Source: Rhizophagus irregularis
Taxonomy: Eukaryota; Glomeromycota; Glomeromycetes; Glomerales; Glomeraceae
Direction of reading: 5' to 3'
DNA: 64,000 bases
NCBI RefSeq assembly: GCF_026210795.1
Contig: NC_089441.1
Coordinates: 4,588,001 to 4,652,000 of the forward strand
Part shown: positions 33,966 through 45,824 of the stretch, piece after piece
Numbering within the stretch: position 1 is the first letter of the stretch
Layout of the letters: every line of letters starts with the position of its first letter
Notes under the pieces: generated by a model
What the model was told of the DNA's origin: nothing
Databases searched by the model: none
What the model saw: the letters and a program-made list of their open reading frames with translations, nothing else
Translations under genes and position numbers: made by a program

Positions 33966-34379
33966 TATATAGAAGAAAAATCTTAATACTTAATTTGTTT
34001 TAAAAATAATTTACAATATCAAGTTTTTTCAGCTCAATCACCATTTAATACTTCTGTTGAACTATACAAAGTAAGTTATTATATATTGAAAAATTTAAAA
34101 AAATTATGAAAGAAGGTATTCTAATATATATACTTTATTAGATTATAATACCAGATAGAAGAACTGCTGTTTTTGAGTTTATTTTTTTGGACTTCAATTA
34201 AAAATAATGCATTAATAGAAATTGCAAAGGTAGACCATTGAAACTTCATAAAGAATCAATTAAAACTACACAAATTAAACATGCAAAAGGTCTTGTAAAA
34301 AAAAAAAACAAATGCACTTTGAAAATACAATTAAAGATTTTTACAATCTCAAAGATCGTGTAATTTTAAAGACTTTAGA

Positions 34380-35370
34380 TTTTACGAATCTTTAAAAATT
34401 TTTTTTGTTTTTTTTTTATTACGAACAGTTACTAATAACTGTTCTTTTCTTTATTTTTTAGGTTTGGATGGCTTCTGAAGAATGAAAATCTAAAGATTTA
34501 TAAGTACGAATTTTTATATATATATTTTTTTATTTTTTTTTATCATTTTGGAATGGTTTACTAACTGTTTCTTTTTTTTATGAGTTTATAAGTGGCTTCC
34601 AAAAAATGAAAAAAGGAAAACCTTTAAGATTTGTAAGTAATATACTTACAAATCTTTTTTTTTAATGTTATAGAATGGTTACTAACTGTTCTTTTTATTT
34701 TTTTTATAAGTTCGAGTGGATTTCTATCTTTTTGAATAATGAAAAAAAACTAAAGATTCAGTATGAATCTTTATTTTCTTTATTTTTGTTTATTATTACG
34801 AACAGTTTCTAACCATTCTTTTTCTTTTTTTTTAGGTCAGTATCTTCTGAAGAACGGAAAAAACCAAGATTCGTAAATATGAATCTTAGTTTTATTTTTT
34901 TTGTTTTTTTATAATAATATTAATGAACAGTTACTGATAACTGTTCTTATTTTATTTTTTAGGTTTAATGGACTTCTGAAAAATGAAAACTCAAAGATAA
35001 AGATTCATAAGTAAGTACAAATCTTAGTTTTTTTATTTTTTATTTTTATTTTTATTATTATAAACAGTTTACTAATAACTGTTCTTTTTTTTTTGTAGAT
35101 TTTAAAATCTTTGGAAAAAGTGGAACCAAGATTCGTAAGTACGAATATTGGCTTATTTTTTATTTTTTTTTAATATTATTATGAACGGTTATTAATAACC
35201 ATTCTTTTCTTTTTTTTTTATAGGTTTGGTGAATAGGTTCTGATGGGAACAGAAAAAGAGAATCAAGATTCGTAAGTATAATCTTAGATTTTTTTGCTTT
35301 TTTTTAATATTATGGAATGGTTACTAACCATTCTTTTCTTTTTTTATAGTTTCAGTGAATTTCCAAAAGA
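34380..35370 (+). repeat. Array of intron-like modules (ACAGTTACTAATAACTGT type)
   Basis: About nine modules of roughly 100-120 bp. Each has an exon-like piece of 30-45 bp starting GGTTTGGATGG or similar, GTAAGTA-like donors after AAGATTCRTAA, T-rich sequence, the palindrome GAACAGTTACTAATAACTGT with the TACTAAT branch-like box, then T-rich sequence and TTTTAG. This is the same plan as the arrays in G and I with different palindromes. Confidence 0.7.
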
Positions 35371-35784
35371 TTAAGATTCATAAATATATAATACAAATAC
35401 ATAAATCATGTGATTTTGAAATTGTAAATTAGCAATAATTATTTGTAATTTAGATAGATGCTAATAATAATAATAATATAATTAAGCATTTAATAAATAC
35501 TTTAATAAATTTGATAATAAAATTAAAATAAATTTGGAAATAAATAGATGGTTATTAGACTATAATTTAACTTAAGTTTTAATGTTGAATATTGGTCAAT
35601 TTAGGTCTAATTTTAGCCAAATATCCTTTCTGAATTTGAGATGATCATCCTAAATGCGTCCAAAAATTTGACCTCAATTGATATAGGTTAGATTATCATT
35701 CGACTTATATTCAACCTGGTCAAATTTAGGCTGAATTGTCCTATTTCGACTAGTACATTAAAATTAAAAATTTATAACAAAAGG
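35371..35784. other. Spacer, no gene seen
   Basis: AT-rich. Two direct near-copies of TGGTCAATTTAGG lie near 35597 and 35721. No gene is supported. Confidence 0.4.
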
Positions 35785-36579
35785 ATCTAATATATGACAT
35801 TTACTGGAATGGTAAAAAAGTTGACAGGCATCATATTAGAAAATTCATAGATAATCTATGTAAGTCTACATTATTAGATGCAGTATAGTTTTTAAATTGC
35901 ATGCACAGATTAATCTTTTCAGATACAACTGATATAATAGAAGAATAAATCATTTGGACAATATTCAAGAAAAGTATAGGATTTAATTGCATAATATCAC
36001 TAATAAATAACAGATTTATTAAACACTTGAAACTTCTAAATTATCTGCTTCCAATATTGGAAATCATGAAAAAAAAGAAGATATAACTTATATGGTGATG
36101 TAAAGTGTAGGTTTTGTCTTGAAAAAAATGAAGATGATAAATATATAATATATTGTCAACAGCTTAAAAACAAATGAACAACTATAGCCAATAATACTAT
36201 ATATAAATGTAATCAAATATTTAAGAATTTTTATCACAAGAAAAATGGGGGTGATAAAAACAAGTACAATATAGAATCCTATATATGTATGTATAGATGT
36301 ATGGTGGCCTATATATAGTATATTACTATTGTAATAACTATACCATATGAAAATATATACCATACATTGACCACCATACATACATACATAGGATTACATA
36401 CTGTACTTGTTTTCTATATAATCATTATTGAAGGATACAGGTGAATTTCATGTGATGGTAAAGTACAGGAGCAATCGAACTAGTTTGAAGTTTTAATAAA
36501 TTAATTATATAACAGTTATTCTACACTCTTACATATAATCAATAAACATACAAATTGCACTACCTTGTAAAAAAAAAAA
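35785..36579 (+). mobile_element. LINE 3' fragment (copy 2) with poly-A
   Basis: The sequence parallels 11555-12814 of the first LINE: TTTACTGGAATGGTAAAAAA near 35800, the zinc-type motif CRFCLEKNEDDK near 36107, and the 3' end AATTGCACTACCTTGT plus A12 at 36568-36579. It lacks a long middle segment and holds a MITE. The target duplication was not found. Confidence 0.65.
36257..36414. mobile_element. MITE inserted in LINE copy 2
   Basis: AACAAGTACAATATAGAATC at the left returns inverted at the right with a few changes, and ATACATACATAGGATTACAT shows the arms go deep. The 158-bp element is essentially a long hairpin. Confidence 0.6.
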
Positions 36580-36861
36580 ATCTCAAGAAACTTCTTTAAC
36601 TAACTAATAAAGCAATTTTACTAATATAATAATTGAACCGATTGAATATTATGAGTCAAAAGCAATAATAATACTAAAAGTGGTAAGTAATTAATAAAAC
36701 TAAAATATATTATAAGAAATGTTTCATATTGTAATAAGGCTGATTGGTGAAACATAATAATTTCTCACATATAAGTCTGCCTCAGTATTTTTTTTAAAAT
36801 TCTTTTTTATCCTTGTCCTCACTTACGCTAGTTTGCACCAATAATATTTCACAAAAAATAC

Positions 36862-36869
36862 TATAAAAG
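36862..36869 (+). promoter_or_regulatory. TATA-like box before the Crinkler-type gene
   Basis: TATAAAAG lies only 10 bp before the ATG at 36879. That is too close for the usual start site upstream of the ATG, so either the box is not used or translation begins further inside. No better in-frame ATG lies close by. Confidence 0.25.
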
Positions 36870-36878
36870 CCGAAAACA

Positions 36879-38649
36879 ATGACTATCACTTTACTTTGCC
36901 TCCTCAAAGGAAATAAGACCGCAAACGCCTTCGCTGTTGATATTGATAGTGGGAAGTTGGTTAGCCACCTCAAGGACGCTATTAAGGCAAAAAAGTCACC
37001 AGTGTTCGATAATATTCCTGCAGACGAACTCAAGCTATGGAAAGTGCCAATCTCTGACGATCATGTCGATCCCTTAAGCAATCTTTCACTCGAGGACAGT
37101 GAAGAGCTGTTAGCAATAAGAAAGATTTCGAAATACTTCCCTGACTCACTTCCCGAAGAACATATTCATGTCTTAGTCTCTCCGCCAGAGACCACTGCCA
37201 CTTCTGACGAGGTGTTGAAATTAAGAGAGGAAGTCGCCTCGTTGCAGGCATTACTCAACAAGTCTGAATATGGTATGTATAGTTGAGGAAAGAGTTGAAA
37301 ACTTCGTTGGGGCTAGGCTAATCATTGCTTGCTTTGTAGAGTTCGATGTCATCGTTAGTCCGAGACGAACGAATGGATTTAAGTGGATCGTAAACATAGA
37401 AGAAGCGACCCTTGAAGGCCTCAAAAATTCCATACGTGAAATGAACCTTGGGTTGCCAGCACTTGAAAATGACGGAGCGGTGCTAAACTTTACGTACGAA
37501 GTAAAGAGATACTCGCCTCGGAACGATCATGACTTCAGAAAAATGCTCCGGCAGTTCGTATCGAAGAACAATTTCAGGCTTGTCGTGTCCATAGAGACTC
37601 CCTCAAAAGCTTTCTCGGATTGGACATCCCCAAAAATGTGTCAGCTTTACGGACTTGGAGAATCGGATGACCCATCACTGTCAATTAGAAATATCGTTTC
37701 TGGTTCGTACTTTCATATATAGATATTTATACCCTTTTTACTATATTCTAATTTCTTGTGTACGTCTGAAGAGTTTGATCTCGAAAAAAAGTTTGCTGGT
37801 TTGAAGGAATCATCTGACCTCGAGGATGAGAAACAAAAGTCAGAAACAACAAACGTTAAAGATTTCGCAGTAAAATTGGGACTCGATAAATTCACAAAAA
37901 ATAAAGAGGAGTGGAAGAAATTTTATGGTGCGTAACAAGTCTGTCCAGCTTGATTGGTTTGAAAATATCACTATACAACTTATTTAAAAGCAACATATCC
38001 TTTAGACTTCGCTGGCTCAGATTTCGTTTGGCCTCAACCCCCAGACATTAATGAGCGTCGCTTAATTTTTGATTATGTCGTCGATCCTTATTGGGAGCCA
38101 ATCGGGAGTGAACTCGCCGTAAATGCACTTGAATATCGCCGTTTACTCGATTCCGGCTCTCTTGATCAATCGCGTGAATATGTATTAATCGTTCATGGGA
38201 AATTTGTCAGATACGGATCAAGCGAAGAGGAAAAGAAAATGAGGGTGGATTATCCGGGATGTTATTATGTACCTGTTAAAGAACGTATTGTCGAATTACG
38301 TAGATTTTCAGCGTCTGATGCTAATACAAATGCAGGTGCAGAGAAAGAGTGGCAGGTTCGTACTATTTATAATTTATGGATTATAAGGCCATTGACAGGT
38401 GTTAGTTGATATTTTATACTGTCAATGCCCTAATAAGAACGACATCATTTGGATTTCCTTTGCCAAATATAGGTGCATATTCGTCTTCGAAATACAGATG
38501 ATAACCTGGATGAGGCGGGAATGGCGAATGTAGAGCAAGGTTTCCGAATGATAATTGACACAGGCGCAACAACAACTGTAATCCCAGATTTTGTAAGAAA
38601 AAAACTTAATGCTCAAGATGGTTGGAATGTAAGTGCTAGTAAATGCTGA
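36879..38649 (+). CDS. Crinkler-type N-terminus fused to unknown domain and truncated retropepsin-like domain
   Basis: Exons 36879-37272, 37340-37702, 37772-37927, 38006-38355 and 38473-38649 join in frame to 479 residues. Residues 1-131 show a Crinkler (CRN) N-terminal domain: LCLLKGNKTANAFAVDI, ELKLWKVPI and the closing HVLVSPPE, like the HVLVxxP motif of this family. Residues 132-252 (RRTNGFKWIVNIEEATL, ENDGAVLNFTYEV) are a domain of unknown function. A charged stretch (LEDEKQKSETT) and exon 4 (FVWPQPPDINERRLIFD) follow, then MIIDTGATTTVIPDF at about 447-461, the active-site motif of retropepsin-like aspartic proteases. A deletion after SASK brings TGA at 38647, so the second protease half is lost. 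GC is clearly higher than in the flanks. CRN proteins often act in host or own nuclei; that role is not shown here. Probably a host gene in decay at its 3' end. Confidence 0.75.
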
Positions 38650-38879
38650 CGTAAAAATTTTTAAGGCCTCAAGAGACTGGGTCATTTGTGATGGGACAAA
38701 GGTCTGGTTGGGTTAAAACGAGATTCATTCATGATGGTGTCACAAATGATGTAATCGGTTACGACGTATTAAATAATATTCCCCATTATAAACCATGCAG
38801 GAAACCATATATATATATATATATATATCTTCAAAATGATATTTTCAACAACATACAACAATCACTACAAGCTGTATGA
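38650..38879 (+). pseudogene. Out-of-frame 3' end of the protease exon
   Basis: Compared with the intact copy at 62370-62641, this segment has lost about 14 bases at the SASK site, has several further small indels and a TA-repeat expansion at 38808-38829, yet still encodes VIGYDVLNNIPHYKPC in a shifted frame. This dates the decay to after the duplication. Confidence 0.8.
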
Positions 38880-39267
38880 ATATTCAAATTCACTATCTCC
38901 ATTTTCTTTTAATCTTTTTTTATCTTCTATAACAAATTACCTATTACTGTATAATGTTCATTTTTGAGATTTTTTGATAGTTTTGTAAAACACGAAAAAA
39001 TTAGCGGAAGAGAAAGCAGTGTCTAAAGAACCAATTCAGATATTTTTTTAACATAAATAATGGCGTAGTATAGCTAGTATATGTATTCATATTGAATTAA
39101 ATAAATTTTGGGCTCATAATTTTCTAACCAGTGGTGTATATATCGGAAAAATAAAAGGAAATGTGTATGTAATGATCATAAAGCATTTTTAAAATTTTCA
39201 AGTTTACTTAATAAGACCTAATGCCCTGGAATAACTACATGTGGGTTTTCATAATACCAAACATACC
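38880..39267. other. Downstream flank, partly shared with the duplicate
   Basis: The first stretch after 38880 matches the flank at 62642 onward (TATTCAAATTCACTATCTCC), including GAAGAGAAAGCAGTG, so the duplication extends beyond the gene. The rest is AT-rich with no gene. Confidence 0.5.
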
Positions 39268-39504
39268 TTAGTTTTCTTCGCATAATTCTTTCTTATTTAA
39301 TGAAATTATTGGGATTGCCTCCATGAAAGAATTCGTGATATTTTTCGTGTTGTGTGTCTTGTAACGATCAGAAACCACCAAAAATAAAGTAAGTGTCTCA
39401 AGCACGTCTACCAAATCCTCTGATTTCAAGACTATTGTGAAACTAAACCAGATCCGGAGGCTGTGCGATGTGACGTGAGAATCACATATATATTCGCCTA
39501 ACAA
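39268..39504 (-). CDS. Small unknown ORF (78 residues), possibly an exon
   Basis: The frame MLGEYICDSHVTSHSLRIWF ... SLNKKELCEEN has a protein-like mix and higher GC than its flanks. It could be the terminal exon of a minus-strand gene whose upstream exons I cannot find. No family is recognised, and a chance frame is possible. Confidence 0.25.
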   Translation of the reverse strand: MLGEYICDSHVTSHSLRIWFSFTIVLKSEDLVDVLETLTLFLVVSDRYKTHNTKNITNSFMEAIPIISLNKKELCEEN

Positions 39505-39659
39505 AAATTTCTAAAAAAGCATCTTCCTTCACGCTAGTAATATACTAACAAAACAATATTCAAATATATGTAGTTTTTTGGGAGCAATCAATATTTTGCA
39601 TATAGGGTTGAGGATATGTATGCTAATCATGAAATCATTTTTATTGATTTGTAGAGGGA

Positions 39660-40250
39660 GTGTGTAATTGCAGGTGAAAATCTGGTGACTGGACATTTGT
39701 CTGGTGCTATAAAAATGAAGTAGATTATGTTGACAAAAGGTATTAGCAAGACTACTATATCAAACATGTCAGGTTCAGAGCAAATTAGTGTGTTATTGTC
39801 CTTTTTTACCAATCTTAGAATCCTTGGATATAAAATACTTAAAAGTCTTGAAGAGAAAGATGTCAGAGATATTGATGTTTCAGAACTAAGGCCATATTCT
39901 GAATGTAATGATATAATTTTTTCATTTCCCATCACAGGATTCATCATGCTCACCTGTAGCTATTTCAACTTGAAATTGGGAAGCATTCCATCCACATTTT
40001 GGACTTCAAAAACCAATTAGACTAGTGTATCAAAAGTATAAGTCCAATTTAAGCCAACTTATAATCACTTCTATTTTTGCAACAAGATATTGGATCAATA
40101 TCCCAATTTATATAGAAGAATTTAGTAATGAAAATTTTGATTATTTTGGTATTACTGACAAGACATTATGTCCATTATGCAAGTAAAATCATGGTGATGA
40201 AGAAAGCATAGAAGGTAGATATAAATGTGAACAGCATGAAATTGAAATAA
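39660..40250 (+). pseudogene. Decayed gene with zinc/RING-like remnants
   Basis: A 97-codon frame at 39727-40020 (MLTKGISKTTISNMSGSEQI ... FSFPITGFIMLTCSYFN) is followed in another frame by YFGITDKTLCPLCK, a stop, and NHGDEESIEGRYKCEQHEIE. Cys pairs and the PITxFIxLTC pattern look like the remains of a zinc-binding domain. The function is unknown. It is broken by stops and shifts. Confidence 0.4.
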
Positions 40251-40771
40251 CTGCATAGACTCAATACTATATTTGTTTACACTTCATTTTATGATATTTT
40301 TTTTACAGGGTTAATTTATGTCAACTACTACTGTATTTAATTAAATTGATTTGCAATTATATAAAAAGGTAACATGACTAAGACTGATAAAATATTAACT
40401 CCTGAATACTTGGATTGACATGCCAAATTAACTGGATTATCAAATGTTTTGACAGATAGGATTTGGTTCAGCTTATACAAAAAATATAAAAAAAGAAACT
40501 GGATATAAGCTATGGCAATTATTAGAAGTGTATGCATGGAAGCCAACCTTCTTATAAATTTGAAGCCAAAAAACAAAGTATTCTATTTATCTTTTTCTGA
40601 GAAATGTGAAGAAAAAGGGCTTAGTACTTTTAAAGTCAAACCTGATTCAGAATTAATTATTAACAATACCCCAGGTATAATACAGATTTTAGAGATTTTG
40701 ACATGAGTTTTTATTATTAGTAGATATGTATAAAACTTATTTAATAATTGGGTATTTATCATGCATAATAC
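40251..40771. other. Spacer before the Mutator-like element
   Basis: It contains a 64-codon frame at 40512-40706 (FYLSFSEKCEEKGLST) with no recognised family. The left flank repeat of element J is at 40765-40771. Confidence 0.35.
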
Positions 40772-41235
40772 TGAGTATATAGAAAGTAAGTAATGTAAGA
40801 TGGTTAAGTGAATAGCATAATGTCACACATTTTGTTTACGTTACTTCCTCTTAAAAGGTATGAAATGTAATATAAATTTTTAATTACTTTACTATTTTCA
40901 ATTGTATTACATAAATCCATAAATAAAATATATTAATAACAATATAACATGTTATAATTATTTATTACTATATAATCATGGCTTGAATATCCAATAATAT
41001 ACATGTTGACCATGTCATCTCAACAAAAAATTGACCTGACTTTTTATTTTTTACCTAAATTTTTTTGTATTTGTGTTAAACTTTCATGTTTGACATATTT
41101 GACTCACAATTTTCAATATAATAGATATAATAAATTCTTGTAAATAGTGTAATACAATAGTTTTTCTGCAAAAATCAAATTATTATTTTATAAACAATAT
41201 TGTTTTTGCTATTTTAAATTGTATCTTTGCAAAAA

Positions 41236-44200
41236 ATGGAAACTATTTATGACTCTGATAATACAACTAATACAGTGGAATCTGATTTTCAGTTATCTGA
41301 TAATGAAAAGGACAAAACTCTATGAATAAATTTGAGGTAACTATATTTTTAAGTATTGAATGAAGCGTAACATTGTGACATTATTAGTTAATTAAAAATT
41401 TTTATATCACAATTAGAATAATCTAACTATTGGAGATTTTGGGAAAAACTTAATAGTAAATGATATAGAATTTTATTTAGAATTGCAAAATATCCTAGAA
41501 CCTCAGAAGATGGAGTAGCTTATGTTTATAGTGTATCTGCATTTGATCATAAAAAGGCAAGAGAATTTTTTAGCCTTAAAATATTCAATATGTAATGGAC
41601 TAATGGATAGCAAAAGTGGGACAGCATATGAATTTGAATGTGAATTTCTTGAAATAAAAGCCATGAAGAATATGAGAAAATGTTATATGGTTAAAATGTG
41701 TTTCCATTCTGCTGAAGAATTAAATTCTTCACATGATTCAGTAAATTTTGAAACCAATACCTATAAGAATATATACAATATTTATGAACATTCAATTGAA
41801 AAGTATATAATCAAGTAAGTCATTTGCCTTTAGGTTCTTTAGATTTTGTAAGCCTATAAATTTGAATGCACTGAAACTAATAATAAAATAATACTTGTAA
41901 TTTTTTTGTAATATGTTCTAAAACTTCTTATCAGTTTATAAATTGTAGTAGAAGTCCAAAGACTTGCAGACATAAAGTAGTATGTATAATAATTGTCTAT
42001 AAATAAATAATTTTTTATAATTAAATTTTTTGATTTTACATTAAATCAATTAAATATATTATAGCTTAGCGAAGGTAGTTCAACAAAATATTTTATCAGA
42101 TGTAATGGATAGAAAAAAGGAGAATAGGTATTTAAATATAATGAGCGCTTAAAAGAATTATTCCAAAATTACAACTTTTATGCCAATTCTACAGAAGAGG
42201 TATATAGTATATATTTATTTATACATTTATATATTGAAATATGATTAACATGTCAGATTAAATTCTTTTATTTATTCTATATTTCTATTGCTTATCAATT
42301 TATATTTATTTATTAGGATTCTACATCAAATACAACTCTTGATAGCTGTTATACTGTGCTTTCATATAACTCAAAAAATAAAAAATGCTGTAAAAAATTT
42401 TAATTGCTATTATTTGTTTTAATAATGATATTGAATATAACTGTTAAATACTTTTATTTCTATTTGTATTTTTCATCTTGTGCTAGATTTTCTATATAGA
42501 TTTTCTAACAATACAATTACTGATAGTGGTTTAATTATACATAAACCATGTCAAGTTAGATTCTATTATATAACTCCATTAAATCTAAAAAAATGCTTCT
42601 ATATTGTGATAATTTTCAAGGGCATATATGCACATCCTCCTCCTCCACCTGTTAAAATACCAATAAATTTGGTTAAAGATTTACAATCTATTATAAATAA
42701 TGAAAATTTGTCAAATTTTACAGCTAGAAAGTTTTTGACTAGTAAGTTTTTTTTAAATAAATATTTTGTGATAATATATTTTTCAAACTTATTTTATTTT
42801 TTTATTTTTTATTTTTTAAAAAATATTAGAACCAATACTGCTAATATATTTAAATGACTTATCCTTGAATTCCATTTATCCAAGCTTAAATAATCAATCA
42901 AAAATTAATTATTTAATTGCAAAAAAAAAAAGATCAAAGCATCCACATAGACAAAACATTCTAGGTATTTATTTGAAATATTAAAACTTAAGTATTATAA
43001 ATTTATTAGAGTATTAATTTTTATTTATATTGATATTAAATAATAAGTACTGTACATAAATTTATAAAAAATAAAGATCTGGATAATACTTATATACGTA
43101 AAATAGGTATTTTTATTTTGACATTTTATGGTTTATTTATTAAGTTAATTAAAATCAGTGTATTAATAAACACTATTAAATAATCCTTAAAATTTTCCAA
43201 AATGAACAAATACTTGTTCTTTGTATAAGAAAAGAGCAATCTTTTGCATTATTAGATTTATCCTATTTTGAAATTGATATAGCATTTAAAAGAATTCAAG
43301 GAGAAATCAAAGAATGGGAGTCAGTTGTTTATGTTGAAAATTTTCAGAAAAATATGTAACTTTTTTAAATTTTGTTTAAACTTAATATACTGTATAATAT
43401 TTAACTAGAAAACGGGAACTGTTGTAAGTCCGGAACGAAAAACTAAAATTTGCCGATTTCATTGGGTGACGATCACGTAGCGGACAGAGAAACTCACGTG
43501 ATCGATTTTTTTTTCATAGTGCGTAGACATATATTGTCCTACGCTTCGCTCCGGACAATAATTAAACTAATCATCAATAATTCAATTTTATATGCAAAAA
43601 TTTGATTTATATTTTAATTTACATCTAAAATATTAAACTCTGATCCAATTTATCTGAAAATTCAATACTATTATTTCATTTATTCTATAACTTTGACATT
43701 TGCAAAAGTTTTTACAAACAATGAAAGCACAGACGCATATCAAAATATGTTTGCAGCTGTGTTTTCAGTTGTGAAGGAAAACATAAATAGTGAAATCTGG
43801 TTTCATTATATTGATGGTAAAGAAATAGAATGTATATTAGCAGATGTACATTCAGGATAAGCTTTAGGTATTTCATTTTTAATTGTTTGATTTTTCTGAA
43901 AATTATTTGGTTATTAAATTATGATATATTTAGGCTTGAGACAATATTTGAATAACAGATATCCTTATTTATCTGCTATTGAGCATTTGAAACATATTTA
44001 TAAAAATCTGTTTAATTCACTTTAACAGGTAAAATATTGGTTTGCTTAATTTATTATTTTATCATAAATATTTAACATGTATCTTATATTGATTATTTTC
44101 ATAGAAATATCAGACAAAAATCTGAAATACCAACTGAAATTAAAAAGATAATGTATGCTATACCACATCTTGAAACAAAAGCTGAAGTACTGAATGTGCT

Positions 44201-45016
44201 TGAACAAATAAAGCTCACACAAAATAAACAAGCAATTGGTATATAATATTTTATTTATATTCATCTAACCAGTTATTATTGATAATAATTATTGATTTTT
44301 ATAATTTAATTATTAGACTGGGTGAATGACAAAAGCAAAAAATGGGTTTTGGCAGGTATTTCCAGGGCATTTACATTAATGCCTATAAAAACTTGGAATT
44401 TTATAAGATTTGACACAAATGTTAGTGAATCAGCATATGAAAATGTCAATAGAGATGGTATATCCTTATCACTTCTTGGAGCAATTTATAGGTAAAATAT
44501 TTATTAATTAAAGAAATTTGTAGCTCAGTACACAAAATTCTTTTTTTTAATTCTAAAAACTTATATCAATGTATAGTGCACAATCATATAATAAAATATA
44601 ATGGACAACTAGTTATATTATTCAAACTTATAATGTTTCTAAAACTTACAAGAATAAATCTTCATTAAAAAGAATGGAAAATTCTAAAAAAAGATTGCGT
44701 ATATATATTTAACAATTTCTATATGTAATAATAATTTTTATTTAAAATAGAAACAATTAATTAAATATGTTATATTATTTAAATAGAAAAAAGAAAATCT
44801 AATACTACAAAGAAAACTAACAGAATGACAAAGAAACAAAAAACAACCATTTCAAATATTGATAATAGTTATGATTCTCGAAATGCTTTGGAAGAATCAA
44901 ATTTGCCCAACGGACAACAACAAAAAATTATTCTTGAATTTGAAAAAGAGAGAAATAAGATTTTAAAGGAAAGGTTATCTTTAAAGAAAGAGTTATTAGA
45001 ATTAGGAGAAAATTAA
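41236..45016 (+). pseudogene. Mutator-like (MULE) transposase, decayed multi-exon gene
   Basis: Pieces in order: METIYDSDNTTNTVESDF at 41236; FECEFLEIKAMKNMRKC with SAEELNSSHDS near 41640-41730; CQVRFYYITPLNLKKC then GIYAHPPPPPVKIP near 42550-42650; the catalytic region LDLSYFEIDIAFKRIQGEIK near 43250-43310 (first Asp) and AKVFTNNESTDAYQNMFAAV near 43700-43760; AGISRAFTLMPIKTWNFI with DTNVSESAYENVNRDGISLS near 44355-44470; and a terminal coiled-coil exon (EKERNKILKERLSLKKELLE) ending at 45016. Intron-like gaps lie between them. Stops at several points and a MITE at 43.4 kb make it non-functional. An intact protein would cut and join the element ends. Confidence 0.7.
43412..43563. mobile_element. 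Small GC-richer insertion in MULE gene
   Basis: GTCCGGAACGAA near 43420 faces TTCGCTCCGGAC near 43545, and ACTCACGTGATCGA-type sequence fills the middle. GC is well above that of the surrounding intron or exon sequence, which supports an insertion. The flanking duplication is not certain. Confidence 0.5.
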
Positions 45017-45373
45017 ATAATATAATATAGTGGTAATAATAGCTTTATTAAAAAATTAAAATATTGTAAAAAAGATATTGTACGAAATACTTAATAAAAA
45101 AATATAAACACATATATTTGTAATTTTTTTTCATATAAAGATAACATTAAGATCGTTAAATAAATATAAAAATTATATCATGTGATTTAATAAAGTAAGT
45201 AATATAAATTCTTTATATATTACTTGTATAATATATAAGAAAAGTAACGTAAGGTGGATAAAGTTCATCTTACGTCCCATGTCTTATATATGGGAGTAAT
45301 GTAGATTAAAAAATTTATGTGACCTTATGTTACTCAATTAGTTAATCTACGTTACTCACTTTCTACTTCTCCT

Positions 45374-45824
45374 ATAATACCTAGATATTTATTAAATTAT
45401 TTTAAATAATAAAATCGGTAAAAAATGGAAATTCTTTTTTGTAGGGTACTGTAGGTACTGTAGTCCGCAAAATACGGTACTTGAAATTCTGAAATAGTTT
45501 CAAAGGGATTGATAACTTTAATTTTGCATCACCTCAGCTAGAGATTGGAATTGATTTTACAATAATCGAATTTATTGAAAATCGATAAGAATTGATTTTA
45601 AATCGATTATTGAACAAAAATCGAAATTGTTTATTGTAGCGCAGTATTGATAATAAAAGTAGTTTATTAAATGATCATCATCAAATTTATCTGTTACACC
45701 GAAAAATAAGTTTTAATCAGATTATATAATGCCGATCATTTATCTTTTATTTCTGCCAATACCGTAAAAATTCCTATACTATAAACCTTTTTTTTAAAAA
45801 AAATGACAAAGTAAACATAAACAA
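45374..45824. other. Spacer with left terminal region of a hAT-type element (K)
   Basis: GATTGGAATTGATTTTACAA at about 45545, with ATCGATT-type repeats after it to 45620, matches for about 60 bp the inverted right end of element L near 58985-59050. It is the likely 5' terminal region of the hAT element whose gene starts at 45825. Confidence 0.5.

Larger units (their letters stand above)
40772..45373 (+). mobile_element. Mutator-like element J (4.6 kb)
   Basis: The left end (AGAAAGTAAGTAATGTAAGA from 40781) is mirrored at the right end (AGAAAGTGAGTAACGTAGAT read inward from about 45364), and the similarity continues for about 80 bp, including ATAAGGTCACA-type sequence. ATAATAC flanks both sides (40765-40771, 45374-45380); a Mutator duplication is usually 8-11 bp, so this may be partly eroded. 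It contains the decayed transposase at 41236-45016. Confidence 0.65.

Noticed and set aside
36794..37251. Minus-strand frames opposite the Crinkler exons.
   Set aside because: They are antisense shadows of a clear multi-exon coding region.
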